Counted from the stretch's first letter, positions 35,415-43,012 are shown. The stretch: 45,841 bases of DNA from Bifidobacterium biavatii DSM 23969 (GCF_000741165.1 NZ_JGYN01000040.1:1-45841); one strand, 5' to 3'. Translations and numbers: made by a program. The notes: a model not told the origin generated them from the letters alone.

Positions 35415-36689
35415 TTACCGGCTCTTCTTGATGTCCTTGACCGGTTCCGCGACGCCGTTGGCCTTCGCGAGGATCTCCTTCGTTTTTTTGTCGAGCAGGT
35501 TCTTGAAGTCGTCCATGCCTTTCTTGCGAGGCTTGCCTTGCTTGGGCTTGGCCGGCGTGGTTTGTTCCATGGGATCGGTTGGCGCTTCGAGCGGATCGGT
35601 TTCCGTGGCCGCTCCCTCGGACAGGGTGTTGCGCGTCGTCTCGTCCGATGCGGGGTTCTTCGTCGCGTTCCGGTCCGGATTCTGCTGGATGGTTTCGTCA
35701 TGGTCGACGGTGTGCTCGTGCTGTTCGGTGCGGGCGTGTTCGATCGTTTCGACGGCCTTGGTGAGTTCCGCTTCCTGTCGTTCGTTTGACCATTCGGCCG
35801 GCACGCTGACCATGGGGGATATTCCGTTGTCGTTTCCCGGCACGATGATCGCGTGTTCCTGGGTTTCGCTGGCGAACGGGTCTCGGAACACGCCGTAGCC
35901 GAGCGTCTGCAATTTCAGTTCGGATGTCGGGATCGCGATGGTCGGCGGTTCGAATGTCTGTTCCGGAACGGGGATGGCTTCCGTGGACAGCCAGTCTCGG
36001 TCGGGCATCGGTTCGGTGTTTGCCCACACGTCCTCCGCCGGCATGGGAGTATCCGTGGATGGCGGATTCGGTGTTGCGTCATCGGGCTGGCCGATTGGCT
36101 CGATGATTTGCTCCGGGTCGATGGCCGGGATTTCCTCGGTGACGGGTTGCTCGGGTTCGGCGGCGGCTTGCACCGCCGGCTGTTCGGCGGTCGGAGTGGC
36201 TTCCTCTTGGTTCGGTTCGGTTTTTGCCTGTTCCTGTTCGGGCCGGGTGTCGTCGAGCGATGGCTGGTCGTCCGTCATGGTCAGTCCGAGACGGTCCAGG
36301 CATGTTTTGACGATGTGGTTGATGTGATCCGCGTCCTTGCCTGCGAAGGTGAGGTTGTACTGGTCTCCCTCCTTGGTGATGCTGTAGTCGATGCCGTTCT
36401 TTTTGAGCTGACGGGTGACTTCCCTGACGCTGTCGGGATCGAGTTGGATGTCGTGCAGGTCTCCGCCGTTTTTCGCCTGTAGCTTTTTGACGCTCATGCG
36501 CCCCGTATTGCTTTTCTCCTTGATGGTTTCCTTCGTTGTCTTGAGAGGCCAGCCTGCGATGCGCAGCAGCGTTTTCACGATTCCGACGCTGACTTTGACG
36601 GTGAGGCGCGCGCCTCCCTTTACCGTCGCCTCGCCCGCCCTCTGCAGTGCCTGCTGCGCGGTTTGCTCGACTTGTTCTTCGATGCCCAT
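35415..36689 (-). CDS. PcfB-like protein (DUF3801)
   Basis: The 424-residue protein has the PcfB layout: VKGGARLTVKVSVGIVKTLL (about 23-42), GRMSVKKLQAKNGGDLHDIQLD (about 63-84) and VTRQLKKNGIDYSITKEGDQYNLTFAGKDADHINHIV (about 90-127). In enterococcal plasmids PcfB-type proteins help the relaxosome meet the coupling protein. The last 280 residues are an added Pro/Glu/Thr-rich tail, probably disordered, with a basic patch (KPKQGKPRKKGMDDFKNLL) near the end. AAAGGA lies 7 bases upstream of the start. It lies between the relaxase gene and the 1380-residue gene. Confidence 0.75.
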   Translation of the reverse strand: MGIEEQVEQTAQQALQRAGEATVKGGARLTVKVSVGIVKTLLRIAGWPLKTTKETIKEKSNTGRMSVKKLQAKNGGDLHDIQLDPDSVREVTRQLKKNGIDYSITKEGDQYNLTFAGKDADHINHIVKTCLDRLGLTMTDDQPSLDDTRPEQEQAKTEPNQEEATPTAEQPAVQAAAEPEQPVTEEIPAIDPEQIIEPIGQPDDATPNPPSTDTPMPAEDVWANTEPMPDRDWLSTEAIPVPEQTFEPPTIAIPTSELKLQTLGYGVFRDPFASETQEHAIIVPGNDNGISPMVSVPAEWSNERQEAELTKAVETIEHARTEQHEHTVDHDETIQQNPDRNATKNPASDETTRNTLSEGAATETDPLEAPTDPMEQTTPAKPKQGKPRKKGMDDFKNLLDKKTKEILAKANGVAEPVKDIKKSR

Positions 36690-36734
36690 TCGGTATTCCT
36701 TTCTTCTGACTGGTTGGTTGTTGATACGGCTCGC

Positions 36735-38201
36735 CTATCGGCGGATGCCGCGGGTCTTGGAGCGTGCCCGGGAACGTTCCTCTTGTTGGGCGAGCATGCG
36801 TTCCCGTAGTCGTTTGAGCGCCTTGAGATCGGTTTGCATTTCGTTGATCCGGTGTTCGCGTTTGCCAAGGTGGGCGAGTTCCGCGTCGTCGTTCCAGTCC
36901 TTCGCTGCCGTCGCGCGGTCTTCTTGGTCGTCCCGTTCGGTTTCGTCCGCGATGGCGGCAACGTCGGCGCGGAAAGCGGCACGCTCCGTGGTGATCAGGT
37001 CCGTGAGCTGGCTGATGCCCTTGTCGAGGTCGGTTTCCCATCCTCGTATCCACCGTTGGGCGGCAGAGAGTTCGCGCGCGCTGTCGCGCAGACGGTCGAG
37101 CTTGACGGCCTGGACGGCGTAGTACCGTCGTTGCGCGTCGCTGATGCCGGCCGTGATCGGGAGTTTCTCGGTGACGATGTCGGTCAGATCCATGTCGGGC
37201 GGGCTGAAATGGTCGTAGATCTGGTCGGGCAGCAGACGACGCACGTAGTTGCCTCGTCGGTCGGTGACGACTTGTTCCGTGTCTTCGCCGAGCCATGCGT
37301 GCAGGGTTTTTCCGTCGCGCACGATACGGTCGAGGGGGATCGTGATTTTTTCCTGGTGTTTCGTGCCGGGCAGCCACACGCTCACGGTTTCGTCGGTGCG
37401 TTTCGCGATCTGCTTCTCGTTGAACGTGATCCGGTGGAGTGCCCGTCGGCTGATCTTGGCCATGACGTTTTCCTCGTTGTAGGCGAGGCCGAGTTTCGTG
37501 TCCCTGATTTTGAATCCGGTTTGCTGGTCTTGGTAGGTCAGGTGCTTGCCGCGCACGGTCACGTTGACGCCGCTTGAGGTGAGGAGTTGTTTGAATTCGT
37601 CGAAGTTCTTGCTGCGGGTCGCTGTCGCGTCGATGAGCGTGCGGATTTCGTCCTTGCGGCCTTCGCCTCGCGCTCCCGTGTATAGTTCGGCCATGCTCTT
37701 GCCGTATCGTCGGACGGGAGTTGATTGGATCACGCTGAGCTTGTGTGCCTCGCACAGGCGGTCGCTGATCTCTCGCCATTGGTGGAGCGTGTTTTTTTGC
37801 ACGCGCATCTTTCTTTTTGTTTCATCGTTGACCGAGCACAGCAGGATGTGGTTGTGGATGTGATGCCGGTCGACGTGCGTGGCGATCACGTACTTGTGGT
37901 TGCCGTCGGAAATTTCTTCGGCGAATTCCTCGCCGAGACGATGCGCTTCCTCCGGCGTGATGTGGTCCGTCGGGTCGAATGATTGGATGACGTGGTGTGC
38001 GAGCACGCCGCCTTTGACGTGTCCGCCGATGCTTTCGTCGATGCTCTGGTGCATGGACGCGGCGAGTTCCTGCGGATCGTCGGTGTGGATTTCATAGTTT
38101 GTCGTGACGAGAGTGCCGCCTTCGGTTTTCGCCCCGTTGCTGATGTAGGCGACGGCGTTTGCGAGATTTGCTTTGACCTGGATCACTTTGACGACAGCCA
38201 T
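36735..38201 (-). CDS. Conjugative relaxase (MobA/VirD2-type)
   Basis: The 488-residue protein nicks the element at oriT and pilots the strand. MAVVKVIQVKANLANAVAYI places the likely catalytic tyrosine at about 19 (AYISNGAKT, the usual Y-I-x-x-x-x-K-T). LAHHVIQSFDP follows at about 68, and the metal-binding three-His motif THVDRHHIHNHILL at 108-121. Later parts are helical and charged. The start at 38201 is chosen because the family begins here; the longer frame to 38516 adds arginine-rich shadow sequence from the MobC gene. It overlaps the MobC stop by 19 bases, so translation is coupled. All catalytic residues are intact. Confidence 0.92.
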   Translation of the reverse strand: MAVVKVIQVKANLANAVAYISNGAKTEGGTLVTTNYEIHTDDPQELAASMHQSIDESIGGHVKGGVLAHHVIQSFDPTDHITPEEAHRLGEEFAEEISDGNHKYVIATHVDRHHIHNHILLCSVNDETKRKMRVQKNTLHQWREISDRLCEAHKLSVIQSTPVRRYGKSMAELYTGARGEGRKDEIRTLIDATATRSKNFDEFKQLLTSSGVNVTVRGKHLTYQDQQTGFKIRDTKLGLAYNEENVMAKISRRALHRITFNEKQIAKRTDETVSVWLPGTKHQEKITIPLDRIVRDGKTLHAWLGEDTEQVVTDRRGNYVRRLLPDQIYDHFSPPDMDLTDIVTEKLPITAGISDAQRRYYAVQAVKLDRLRDSARELSAAQRWIRGWETDLDKGISQLTDLITTERAAFRADVAAIADETERDDQEDRATAAKDWNDDAELAHLGKREHRINEMQTDLKALKRLRERMLAQQEERSRARSKTRGIRR

Positions 38202-38578
38202 TCCCCAGCCACCGTCCGCGCGTCGATCGTGATCTGCGACTGGAATGCCTTGACGATCGTTTCGATTCGTTTCTGTTCGTCGAGGATCATGCGGATGTCG
38301 TGTTCGTCGACGCTGCGGCTCGCGTTCGCGATGAACGCGACCTGGTTGATATTCCGGCCGATGGCTCGGATCTGTTTCATGGTCTCCCGCGCGTCCGCTG
38401 GCACGTTCACGGTGATGACGTATCCGTTCATCAGGATTTCGCGGACGAACGCGCTCATGGTTTGCACGCCGCCGCGGTCGCGGATCGAGCGGAACGTCGA
38501 TTCGAGCGCGTTCCACTGATCGCTCGTGAACGTGAACAGCTTGGCGACGTCATGCTGCCTGTTTCTTTTCCAACTCAT
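38183..38578 (-). CDS. mobC: MobC-like relaxosome accessory protein
   Basis: The 131-residue protein helps the relaxase open oriT. It has an N-terminal ribbon-helix-helix-like part (LFTFTSDQWNALESTF...MSAFVREILMNG) and the MobC signature IGRNINQVAFIAN (about 82-94), followed by a long helix. It is the first gene of the minus-strand operon, and its promoter must lie in or beside the oriT region, so relaxosome binding may also repress the operon. Confidence 0.88.
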   Translation of the reverse strand: MSWKRNRQHDVAKLFTFTSDQWNALESTFRSIRDRGGVQTMSAFVREILMNGYVITVNVPADARETMKQIRAIGRNINQVAFIANASRSVDEHDIRMILDEQKRIETIVKAFQSQITIDARTVAGEWLSSK

Positions 38579-38639
38579 CGTCCGGACCTTTCCGGATCGA
38601 CGAGAGCGTGCGCATCCTCGATGCGTCGGAGGCTTTGCC

Positions 38640-38790
38640 GACTATGGGGTGCGGGTCTCCCGCTCGAAGTCCGCCGAAGGCGGCGAGCGGCGAGTGTATA
38701 TACACTTGCTATGCTTGCTCCGCCAGATTCCTGGCGGTGAAAAACCTCGGAATCGGGGAGCGATTCCGAAAAACCAAGTGTTCCGGAAAC
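38640..38790. other. Probable origin of transfer (oriT) region
   Basis: Within about 150 bases upstream of mobC there are CCGCC/GGCGG (38671-38683), a perfect palindrome AGTGTATATACACT (38693-38706), a direct repeat CTTGCT (38705-38710 and again at 38714-38719), CCGCCAG-ATTC-CTGGCGG (38720-38737) and CGGAATCG-GGGAG-CGATTCCG (38748-38768). No gene fits here. Clustered inverted repeats directly upstream of mobC-relaxase genes are the usual oriT setting. The nick site cannot be fixed by eye; the stretch between the palindrome and the CTGGCGG hairpin is the best guess. Confidence 0.6.
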
Positions 38791-38877
38791 ACGGTTGACT
38801 AGTGTCTTTGCATCGGGAACCGTCGTCGGTCCCGCATATTTCTGTGCTCCTTGATCAATGTCGTCCAAGTGAATTTT

Positions 38878-38890
38878 CTGATCACGCACG
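38878..38890 (+). promoter_or_regulatory. Shared motif CTGATCACGCACG, copy C
   Basis: Identical to 9663-9675 and 15435-15447. It lies 116 bases before the divergently placed regulatory gene at 39007 and about 300 bases upstream of mobC, so it could serve either direction. Confidence 0.6.
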
Positions 38891-38942
38891 CTTCTCGCTC
38901 CCGTCCTGTTTATCCTCTGGTTTTGTGAGGTTCATCCTCACG

Positions 38943-38971
38943 CGATCGCACGGGGGTTCCGTGCGTGATCG
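38943..38971. promoter_or_regulatory. Inverted motif copy D in a larger inverted repeat
   Basis: CGTGCGTGATCG (38960-38971) is the reverse complement of CGATCACGCACG, one base different from the shared motif. It pairs with CGATCGCACGG (38943-38953) with one bulge, forming an operator-like inverted repeat 35 bases before the gene at 39007. This is the only place where two half-sites face each other. Confidence 0.55.
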
Positions 38972-39006
38972 GGAAAATACCGTGCCTTTTTTGAAGGGAG
39001 ACGATC

Positions 39007-39537
39007 ATGGCGTCCATCGCGATGGGAGCTGAATGGAAGAAGAAGATGGTCCGTGACGCGAACCGGAAGATCAACGAACGACTGGCCCGAGAGAAGAAGT
39101 TGTACAACCAGCTGGTCAGTGCGGTATCTGAGATGCGCGGTGGAGCGGCCGAAGCGCAGAAGGTTGTGCGCGAATATATGAAGGAATCTCGTCTGAGCGT
39201 GAGTGAAATCAGTGAGGTTCTGTCACTGACCAACGCCGAGAAGCGCATGGTGTTCGGTGACGACGTGCTCGGACAACTCGACGACTCTGCCGATGATGAA
39301 TCCGATCAAAATGCTTCCGAGACATCGGGCACGGGCAATGAGACACAGGAGCCTGCGTCGGACGTTGGTTCGACGGATGATGCCGGCCGATCGGATGAAC
39401 CTGCCGATGATTTGGAGGCGAAGGACGCGCCTGCGGTCGACGCTGCCGATGACGGCAAGTCTGGATACGTGTTTGACTCGGCTTCCGGGTCGACCACGCA
39501 AAATTCGAGCGGTTATCGTTTCGATAAGACGTACTGA
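39007..39537 (+). CDS. Probable regulatory or DNA-binding protein, unknown family
   Basis: The 176-residue protein is not recognised. Its first 90 residues are basic and helical (MGAEWKKKMVRDANRKINERLAREKKL by parts, then MKESRLSVSEISEVLSLTNAEKRMVFGDD), with a helix-turn-helix-like spacing around residues 60-75. The remainder is an acidic, Ser/Thr/Asp-rich tail, probably disordered. GAAGGGAG lies 7 bases before the start. It is transcribed away from oriT, directly downstream of motif copies C and D, and 18 bases before an Xre-type regulator gene, so a role in control of transfer is likely. Confidence 0.6.
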   Translation: MASIAMGAEWKKKMVRDANRKINERLAREKKLYNQLVSAVSEMRGGAAEAQKVVREYMKESRLSVSEISEVLSLTNAEKRMVFGDDVLGQLDDSADDESDQNASETSGTGNETQEPASDVGSTDDAGRSDEPADDLEAKDAPAVDAADDGKSGYVFDSASGSTTQNSSGYRFDKTY

Positions 39538-39555
39538 CTGGTCGGGTGATGGATC

Positions 39556-39864
39556 ATGGGGTCGAACCTGAGCGGATTGGACGAGCATGACGCACTGTGG
39601 GTCGGACGGCGCCTGCGCCAGTTACGCGAGCGACAGGGACTGTCATTGTCCGAGGTTGCGACGGCGATGGCCGACGAGGGTTACCGGTGGACTAAGGTCA
39701 CGCTGTCGCGTGTCGAGCTTGGCAAGCGGCCGCTGCGTTTAACCGAGGCGAAGGCGGTGCTCGAGTGTATGAGACTTCCGTGGCGTCCGTATGTGCTCTT
39801 GCTTCTGTCGGATGATCCTTTCGAGACGACTAGCCATTTCGGCGACGTTGACGAAGATGAATGA
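39556..39864 (+). CDS. Xre-type helix-turn-helix regulator
   Basis: The 102-residue protein has one HTH domain: WVGRRLRQLRERQGLSLSEVATAMADEGYRWTKVTLSRVELGKRPLRLTEA (about 14-65), with the recognition helix around TKVTLSRVE. The C-terminal part (LPWRPYVLLLLSDDPFETTSH) may serve pairing. It follows the previous gene by 18 bases and is followed by a strong terminator. It is the best candidate in the window to read the TGATCACGCACG sites. It could also be the missing HTH partner of the HipA-like kinase at 24959. Both are inferences. Confidence 0.8.
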   Translation: MGSNLSGLDEHDALWVGRRLRQLRERQGLSLSEVATAMADEGYRWTKVTLSRVELGKRPLRLTEAKAVLECMRLPWRPYVLLLLSDDPFETTSHFGDVDEDE

Positions 39865-39873
39865 AGACGAAAA

Positions 39874-39916
39874 ACGGGAGGTTCCGCACGCATTAGAAGC
39901 GTGCGGAACCTCCCGT
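39874..39916. terminator. Strong hairpin terminator between converging genes
   Basis: ACGGGAGGTTCCGCACGC (39874-39891) pairs without mismatch with GCGTGCGGAACCTCCCGT (39899-39916) across a 7-base loop. The 18-base stem can end both the regulator operon and the minus-strand accessory genes. Confidence 0.85.
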
Positions 39917-39943
39917 CACAATAGGTTTTCTGGAAGTTCTGTT

Positions 39944-40456
39944 CTATTGTTCGACGTGATTGTCGATCTGCTTGGGCTGCACGCGATAGGATCTCACTCT
40001 GCCCTGTTCGTCGACGATACGCACCCCGGAAATGGTTATCGGTGTGGTCTGCTGTCGTTGTTGTTCGCGTTCCCATGCGATTCGTTCCTGGATACGCTGT
40101 TCTTCGTATGCTCGTTGGGCGGCTTGCTGCTGTTCCATTTCACGTCGTTCGGCGCGCGTGGGCGAGGTTCGAAACACTTCGCATGCTCCGCCAATGAAGA
40201 ATGTTGCGACGGCTACGCCAACCGAACCCCAGAAACCGGAAAACCAGTCGGGCTTGCTGTGATCGTATCCGAACCACAAAAGCAGAGCTAGGATGATGGC
40301 GAGCATGCACGCGACCGCGGCGATACGACTGACGATGAGCGCGAGCGTTTTCAACGGATGCGCGATGAACATGCACAACAGCAACAGCAATCCCAGCACT
40401 GCGGCGATGATCAGCATGACGCAGATGAAAATAGCTTCTATGCCGAGGAAGATCAT
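39944..40456 (-). CDS. Membrane protein with C-terminal coiled coil, unknown function
   Basis: The 170-residue protein has three hydrophobic helices (about 7-33, 40-62 and 72-90: AIFICVMLIIAAVLGLLLLL, IVSRIAAVACMLAIILALLL, WGSVGVAVATFFIGGACEV), then a cytoplasmic Glu/Gln/Arg-rich helix (REMEQQQAAQRAYEEQRIQE) and a short strand-rich end (PITISGVRIVDEQGRVRSYRV). AAGGA precedes the start by 8 bases. No family is recognised. It is the last gene of the minus-strand accessory block. Confidence 0.65.
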   Translation of the reverse strand: MIFLGIEAIFICVMLIIAAVLGLLLLLCMFIAHPLKTLALIVSRIAAVACMLAIILALLLWFGYDHSKPDWFSGFWGSVGVAVATFFIGGACEVFRTSPTRAERREMEQQQAAQRAYEEQRIQERIAWEREQQRQQTTPITISGVRIVDEQGRVRSYRVQPKQIDNHVEQ

Positions 40457-40537
40457 GGTCGTCGTCCTTTCTTGGTGGTTTCTCCTGCGTTTATGGTCGC
40501 GCCCGGGGTGCCCGTCTACGTTGTTGGGCGTGTCGTG

Positions 40538-40693
40538 TCAGTCGTGGCGTTTGGACAGTTCAGCGAGAGTTCTGTCGAGTTGGCGTGCCGTTTCGAGCGC
40601 TTGGTCGAATGCTTGGTTGATGAGTTGCCAACGTTGCTCGTTCCATGCGGGAGGCGAGATCGGCATCGGTGTTCTGACTGCGAGTGTGCGCAT
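40538..40693 (-). CDS. Small protein (51 residues), unknown function
   Basis: MRTLAVRTPMPISPPAWNEQ is followed by an amphipathic helix (WQLINQAFDQALETARQLDR). AAGGA lies about 12 bases before the start. The longer frame to 41092 is rejected because its added part is His/Arg-rich shadow sequence from the next gene and repeat. The small size makes this a moderate call. Confidence 0.45.
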   Translation of the reverse strand: MRTLAVRTPMPISPPAWNEQRWQLINQAFDQALETARQLDRTLAELSKRHD

Positions 40694-40727
40694 GATGATC
40701 GATGGTCCTTGTGACGCGTGTGGGTTT

Positions 40728-40832
40728 GCCCCCGTTCGGGGGCGGCGAGTGGGGTTCGCAGGGGAGAGCGCCGTAAGCGTCTTCCCTGCGCCGCCGGAGG
40801 CTCCGGCCCCACCAAAGTGGGGCCGGGATGCC
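40728..40832. repeat. Structured intergenic repeat family R2, copy A
   Basis: Conserved blocks shared with 43926-44004 are GTGGGGTTC (40749-40757), CCGCCGGAGGC (40791-40801) and GGGATG (40825-40830). Between them lie two hairpins: CGCAGGGGA (40757-40765) with TTCCCTGCG (40782-40790), and CCGGCCCCAC (40803-40812) with GTGGGGCCGG (40817-40826). A third small hairpin, GCCCCCG-TT-CGGGGGC, is at 40728-40743. The element begins directly after the stop of the minus-strand gene at 40834, so it is probably transcribed with it. Confidence 0.7.
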
Positions 40833-40833
40833 G

Positions 40834-41013
40834 TTATTGTTCCGGCTGATGGTTGTCGAGGTGCGTGACCGCGTGCATGACCAGCACGGTCGCGCTCAAC
40901 GCGAACGCGATGCTCCAGAACGCGACCGCGGGCATAGTGTCGGCCGTGTGCATGTTGATCGCGCCGAGCACCAGCATGACGGTGAACAGCATGGTGATGA
41001 TGTTGTCTTTCAT
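40834..41013 (-). CDS. Small two-helix membrane protein (59 residues)
   Basis: The protein starts MKDNIITMLFTVMLVLGAIN and has two hydrophobic helices, the second being AVAFWSIAFALSATVLVMHA, and a polar end (THLDNHQPEQ). AGGAGA lies 8 bases before the start. Good ribosome site, clean hydrophobic pattern and tight packing before the repeat make it a believable gene in spite of its size. No function is known; small proteins of this shape in mobile elements can be membrane regulators or phage- or entry-exclusion factors. Confidence 0.65.
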   Translation of the reverse strand: MKDNIITMLFTVMLVLGAINMHTADTMPAVAFWSIAFALSATVLVMHAVTHLDNHQPEQ

Positions 41014-41097
41014 CGTGTCTCTCCTGACGATGGATTGAATGATTGAGCGGATGGGACAAGGCGCGACGTCCGGCGTGGACGACGCGCCCCACCTCTG

Positions 41098-41703
41098 CTA
41101 GTCGAGGTAAGCCGGGTGAACGTCGCGGACCACCAGTGCTCCGACGACGCCTGCGAGGGTGTTGTCCTTGTCATGGTCGGCCGCGTCTTGCGCGTCGAGC
41201 ATCGCATCGTGCTGTCGTCCGTCGACCCATTCGAGGTAGGCAATGGTGGCGAGGACGTTCGCCTTGTACTTGGCATCCTGATCGCTGTCCGCGGTGGCGG
41301 CGATGTCACGCAACTGGGACACGGCGGCGCTGACAAGCGCATGATCCGTCTCGGTTTTCGGGTCGCGCAACGCATGGTCAAGGATGCTTGTCGACAGCCG
41401 CTTCATGTCTGGCGTGTGGGCTTCGCTGGCGAGACGGATAATCGTGTCGCGCGAGGTGAGCGGGCTAAGCACGCTGTAGATCATCGCGTCACGCACGGGG
41501 AGCGACTCGCGCATAAGCGTGGCAAGCATCGGCTTCCAACCGTTGCCTTTGGTCGGACGGCCCGTGAGTTGGTCGAGCCATGCGCCGAGCGTCTCTCGCG
41601 CCCACTGGCGGGTAGCGTTCGTCGGACCGAGCTCGAGACGGTCGGTACGGTACGCTTCGGCGATGGTGTCCATCGACATGATGGTGGTAGTAGTGGTGTT
41701 CAT
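41098..41703 (-). CDS. DUF4192-like protein
   Basis: The 201-residue protein resembles the C-terminal part of actinobacterial DUF4192 proteins: WKPMLATLMRESLPVRDAMIYSVL, then ATIAYLEWVDGRQHDAMLDAQDA...LAGVVGALV. The function of that family is unknown. AGGAGGG lies 5 bases before the start at 41703, a very good site; the longer frame to 41937 would run into the repeat R1 and is rejected. It is shorter than typical DUF4192 proteins. Its mRNA leader contains repeat R1 copy 1. Confidence 0.6.
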   Translation of the reverse strand: MNTTTTTIMSMDTIAEAYRTDRLELGPTNATRQWARETLGAWLDQLTGRPTKGNGWKPMLATLMRESLPVRDAMIYSVLSPLTSRDTIIRLASEAHTPDMKRLSTSILDHALRDPKTETDHALVSAAVSQLRDIAATADSDQDAKYKANVLATIAYLEWVDGRQHDAMLDAQDAADHDKDNTLAGVVGALVVRDVHPAYLD

Positions 41704-41779
41704 AATGACCCTCCTGTTGGTCTGAACGGTGAAAGAAAAACCCGTGTGGTTGGTGAACATGTCCCTGGATTTTTCTTTT

Positions 41780-41985
41780 TTGCCCGAGTGGGCAAGCGAA
41801 GCGTTACCGGCCAAAGCGGGTTCCGTCATAAGACGACGCGCCGCCGTCGTAGATGGCGTTGCGCGGCGGTGTTGACGGGTTCCGCGACGCCGGTATGATC
41901 CAAGGCCAAAGGCCGCCCGGGCAAAAAGAAAACCCATTGGCGGCGGCGAAGCCGCTCCGTTTCCTGTGGCGCGCGCAATACGAGC
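41780..41985. repeat. Structured intergenic repeat family R1, copy 1
   Basis: It starts with the hairpin TGCCC-GAGT-GGGCA (41781-41794), then AGCGAAGCGTTACCGGCC, GTCATAAG (41825) and ACGCGCCGCC...GCGCGGCGG. Next come TTGACG (41872) and TATGAT (41894) with a 16-base gap, and two small hairpins: GGCC-AAA-GGCC and GCGGC-GAA-GCCGC (41943-41955). Nearly all of this is repeated at 43360-43546, and part at 43593-43752. The first hairpin has different bases in each copy but still pairs. Confidence 0.75.
41872..41899 (+). promoter_or_regulatory. Sigma-70-like promoter in repeat R1 copy 1
   Basis: TTGACG and TATGAT are separated by 16 bases. The same pair with the same spacing occurs at 43451-43478, and TTGACA/TATTCT at 43663-43690. 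It points away from the neighbouring minus-strand genes, toward the hairpin region. Confidence 0.5.
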
Positions 41986-42136
41986 GCGTGCCTATTCCTT
42001 TCTCTAAAAAACGAGAGGGGTTGCGGGGAGAACGATCGGTGCTCCCCGCCCGCGTTTTCGATGCCGCTTCTTCGCGGCTGAGCAAAACGCGGGAGTCCGG
42101 TTGCATGGCAGGGCATGCGCCGTGCCATGTTCGGGG

Positions 42137-42343
42137 CTAGTCGGCCTTCTCGTCCCGTCCTGTCGTGGTGATGTCGGTGACGATGGCTTTGCTGTCGGTG
42201 CATTCGACTTCGTCGCCGAGTCGATAGTATTCGGGATTGGCGTATAGTTCGTCGATCGCGTCCTGTTCGGTCGCGTCGTCGTCAAGCGTGACTTCGAATG
42301 TGCCGCTGTAGGTTTCCTCGTAATCGATGGTGAAGGTCTTCAT
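42137..42343 (-). CDS. Small acidic protein, possibly DpnD/PcfM-like
   Basis: The 68-residue protein MKTFTIDYEETYSGTFEVTL then DDDATEQDAIDELYANPEYYR has the strand-strand-helix opening and acidic bias seen in DpnD/PcfM-type proteins of Gram-positive mobile elements. The match is by pattern only. AGGAG lies 10 bases before the start. It is one of four small genes spaced 35-50 bases apart on the minus strand. Confidence 0.6.
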   Translation of the reverse strand: MKTFTIDYEETYSGTFEVTLDDDATEQDAIDELYANPEYYRLGDEVECTDSKAIVTDITTTGRDEKAD

Positions 42344-42391
42344 GGTCTGTTTCTCCTCGTGTAGTGCGGGTTATGGGTGGTGTGACTGGTG

Positions 42392-42655
42392 TCAGTGGCG
42401 GAACCATCGTGCGGACAGCTTGTCGTCTTCGGGGATTTCGTCTCCCCAACGCACGTATTCGCCGAACCGGTCGCGGTGGATGGGACGGATGCGGGTTTCC
42501 TGTTCGATCATGCCGTATGGGCCAATGGTCTCGCAGATCAGCGTTACCGTATCTTCGTTCGCATGATGACCGATGCTGTAGCGCTCGAACCCGTGGTTCA
42601 ACCAGTCGCCCTCCTTGAGTTCACGGAACGTCGTGGGAATGGTTGTGTTGCTCAT
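42392..42655 (-). CDS. Small protein (87 residues), unknown function
   Basis: The protein (FRELKEGDWLNHGFERYSIG, DTVTLICETIGPYGMIEQET, RIRPIHRDRFGEYVRWGDEI) is strand-rich with no membrane helix or cysteine pairs. AAAGGA lies 6 bases before the start. It is not recognised. Its position in a row of small accessory genes is typical of mobile elements. Confidence 0.6.
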   Translation of the reverse strand: MSNTTIPTTFRELKEGDWLNHGFERYSIGHHANEDTVTLICETIGPYGMIEQETRIRPIHRDRFGEYVRWGDEIPEDDKLSARWFRH

Positions 42656-42670
42656 TGTTGTTCCTTTCGT

Positions 42671-42976
42671 TTACCAAAGAATCGTGATGGTGGGTTGCGT
42701 GTCTTCCCATCCGGTCGGCGGCTTGGGAAAGATCGCTTTCAACGGTTCGGGAAGCCGTTCGAGCATGTGCCGGTAAGTGCCTTCCGTACCCGTGTAGGTG
42801 TCCGAGTCCGTGCCGGAACCGTCATGTTCGACCGCGTCGCTGTCTTCGAGCATGGCGGCGAACTCCTCCGTATTCTCGGGGTACAGCCATGTGCGCATGA
42901 CGCCGGTTTCCTCCCATGCTCCGTGGCGAACCGCGTTGTCATATGATTCCAAGTCAAGGCAGATGGTTGAACTCAT
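42671..42976 (-). CDS. Small acidic protein (101 residues), unknown function
   Basis: The protein (SSTICLDLESYDNAVRHGAW, TWLYPENTEEFAAMLEDSDA, YRHMLERLPEPLKAIFPKPP) is acidic and soluble, a general look shared with antirestriction-type and other small element proteins, but no motif proves a role. AAAGGA lies 9 bases before the start. The stop is 15 bases before the next gene. Confidence 0.6.
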   Translation of the reverse strand: MSSTICLDLESYDNAVRHGAWEETGVMRTWLYPENTEEFAAMLEDSDAVEHDGSGTDSDTYTGTEGTYRHMLERLPEPLKAIFPKPPTGWEDTQPTITILW

Positions 42977-43012
42977 GGCGTGGTTTCCTTTCTCGTGTCC
43001 GTGTCGGACTGT

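Larger units (their letters stand above)
41704..42136. other. 433-base gap holding repeat R1 copy 1 and a chain of hairpins
   Basis: No coding frame is supported. Bases 41780-41985 are repeat R1 copy 1. Beyond it come GCGGGGAG (42023-42030) with CTCCCCGC (42042-42049); a nested structure with CCCGCGTTTT (42049-42058) and AAAACGCGGG (42084-42093) around GCCGC/GCGGC; and CATGGCA (42104-42110) with TGCCATG (42123-42129). On the plus strand these follow the promoter-like pair TTGACG/TATGAT at 41872-41899, so a structured small RNA is possible. On the minus strand they would lie between two genes. Confidence 0.5.

Noticed and set aside
38202..38516. N-terminal extension of the relaxase
   Set aside because: It lies inside the MobC gene in another frame and gives Arg-rich sequence; relaxases begin at the MAVVKVIQVK start.
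41704..41937. N-terminal extension of the DUF4192-like protein
   Set aside because: The added residues come from repeat R1, and the start at 41703 has a much better ribosome site.
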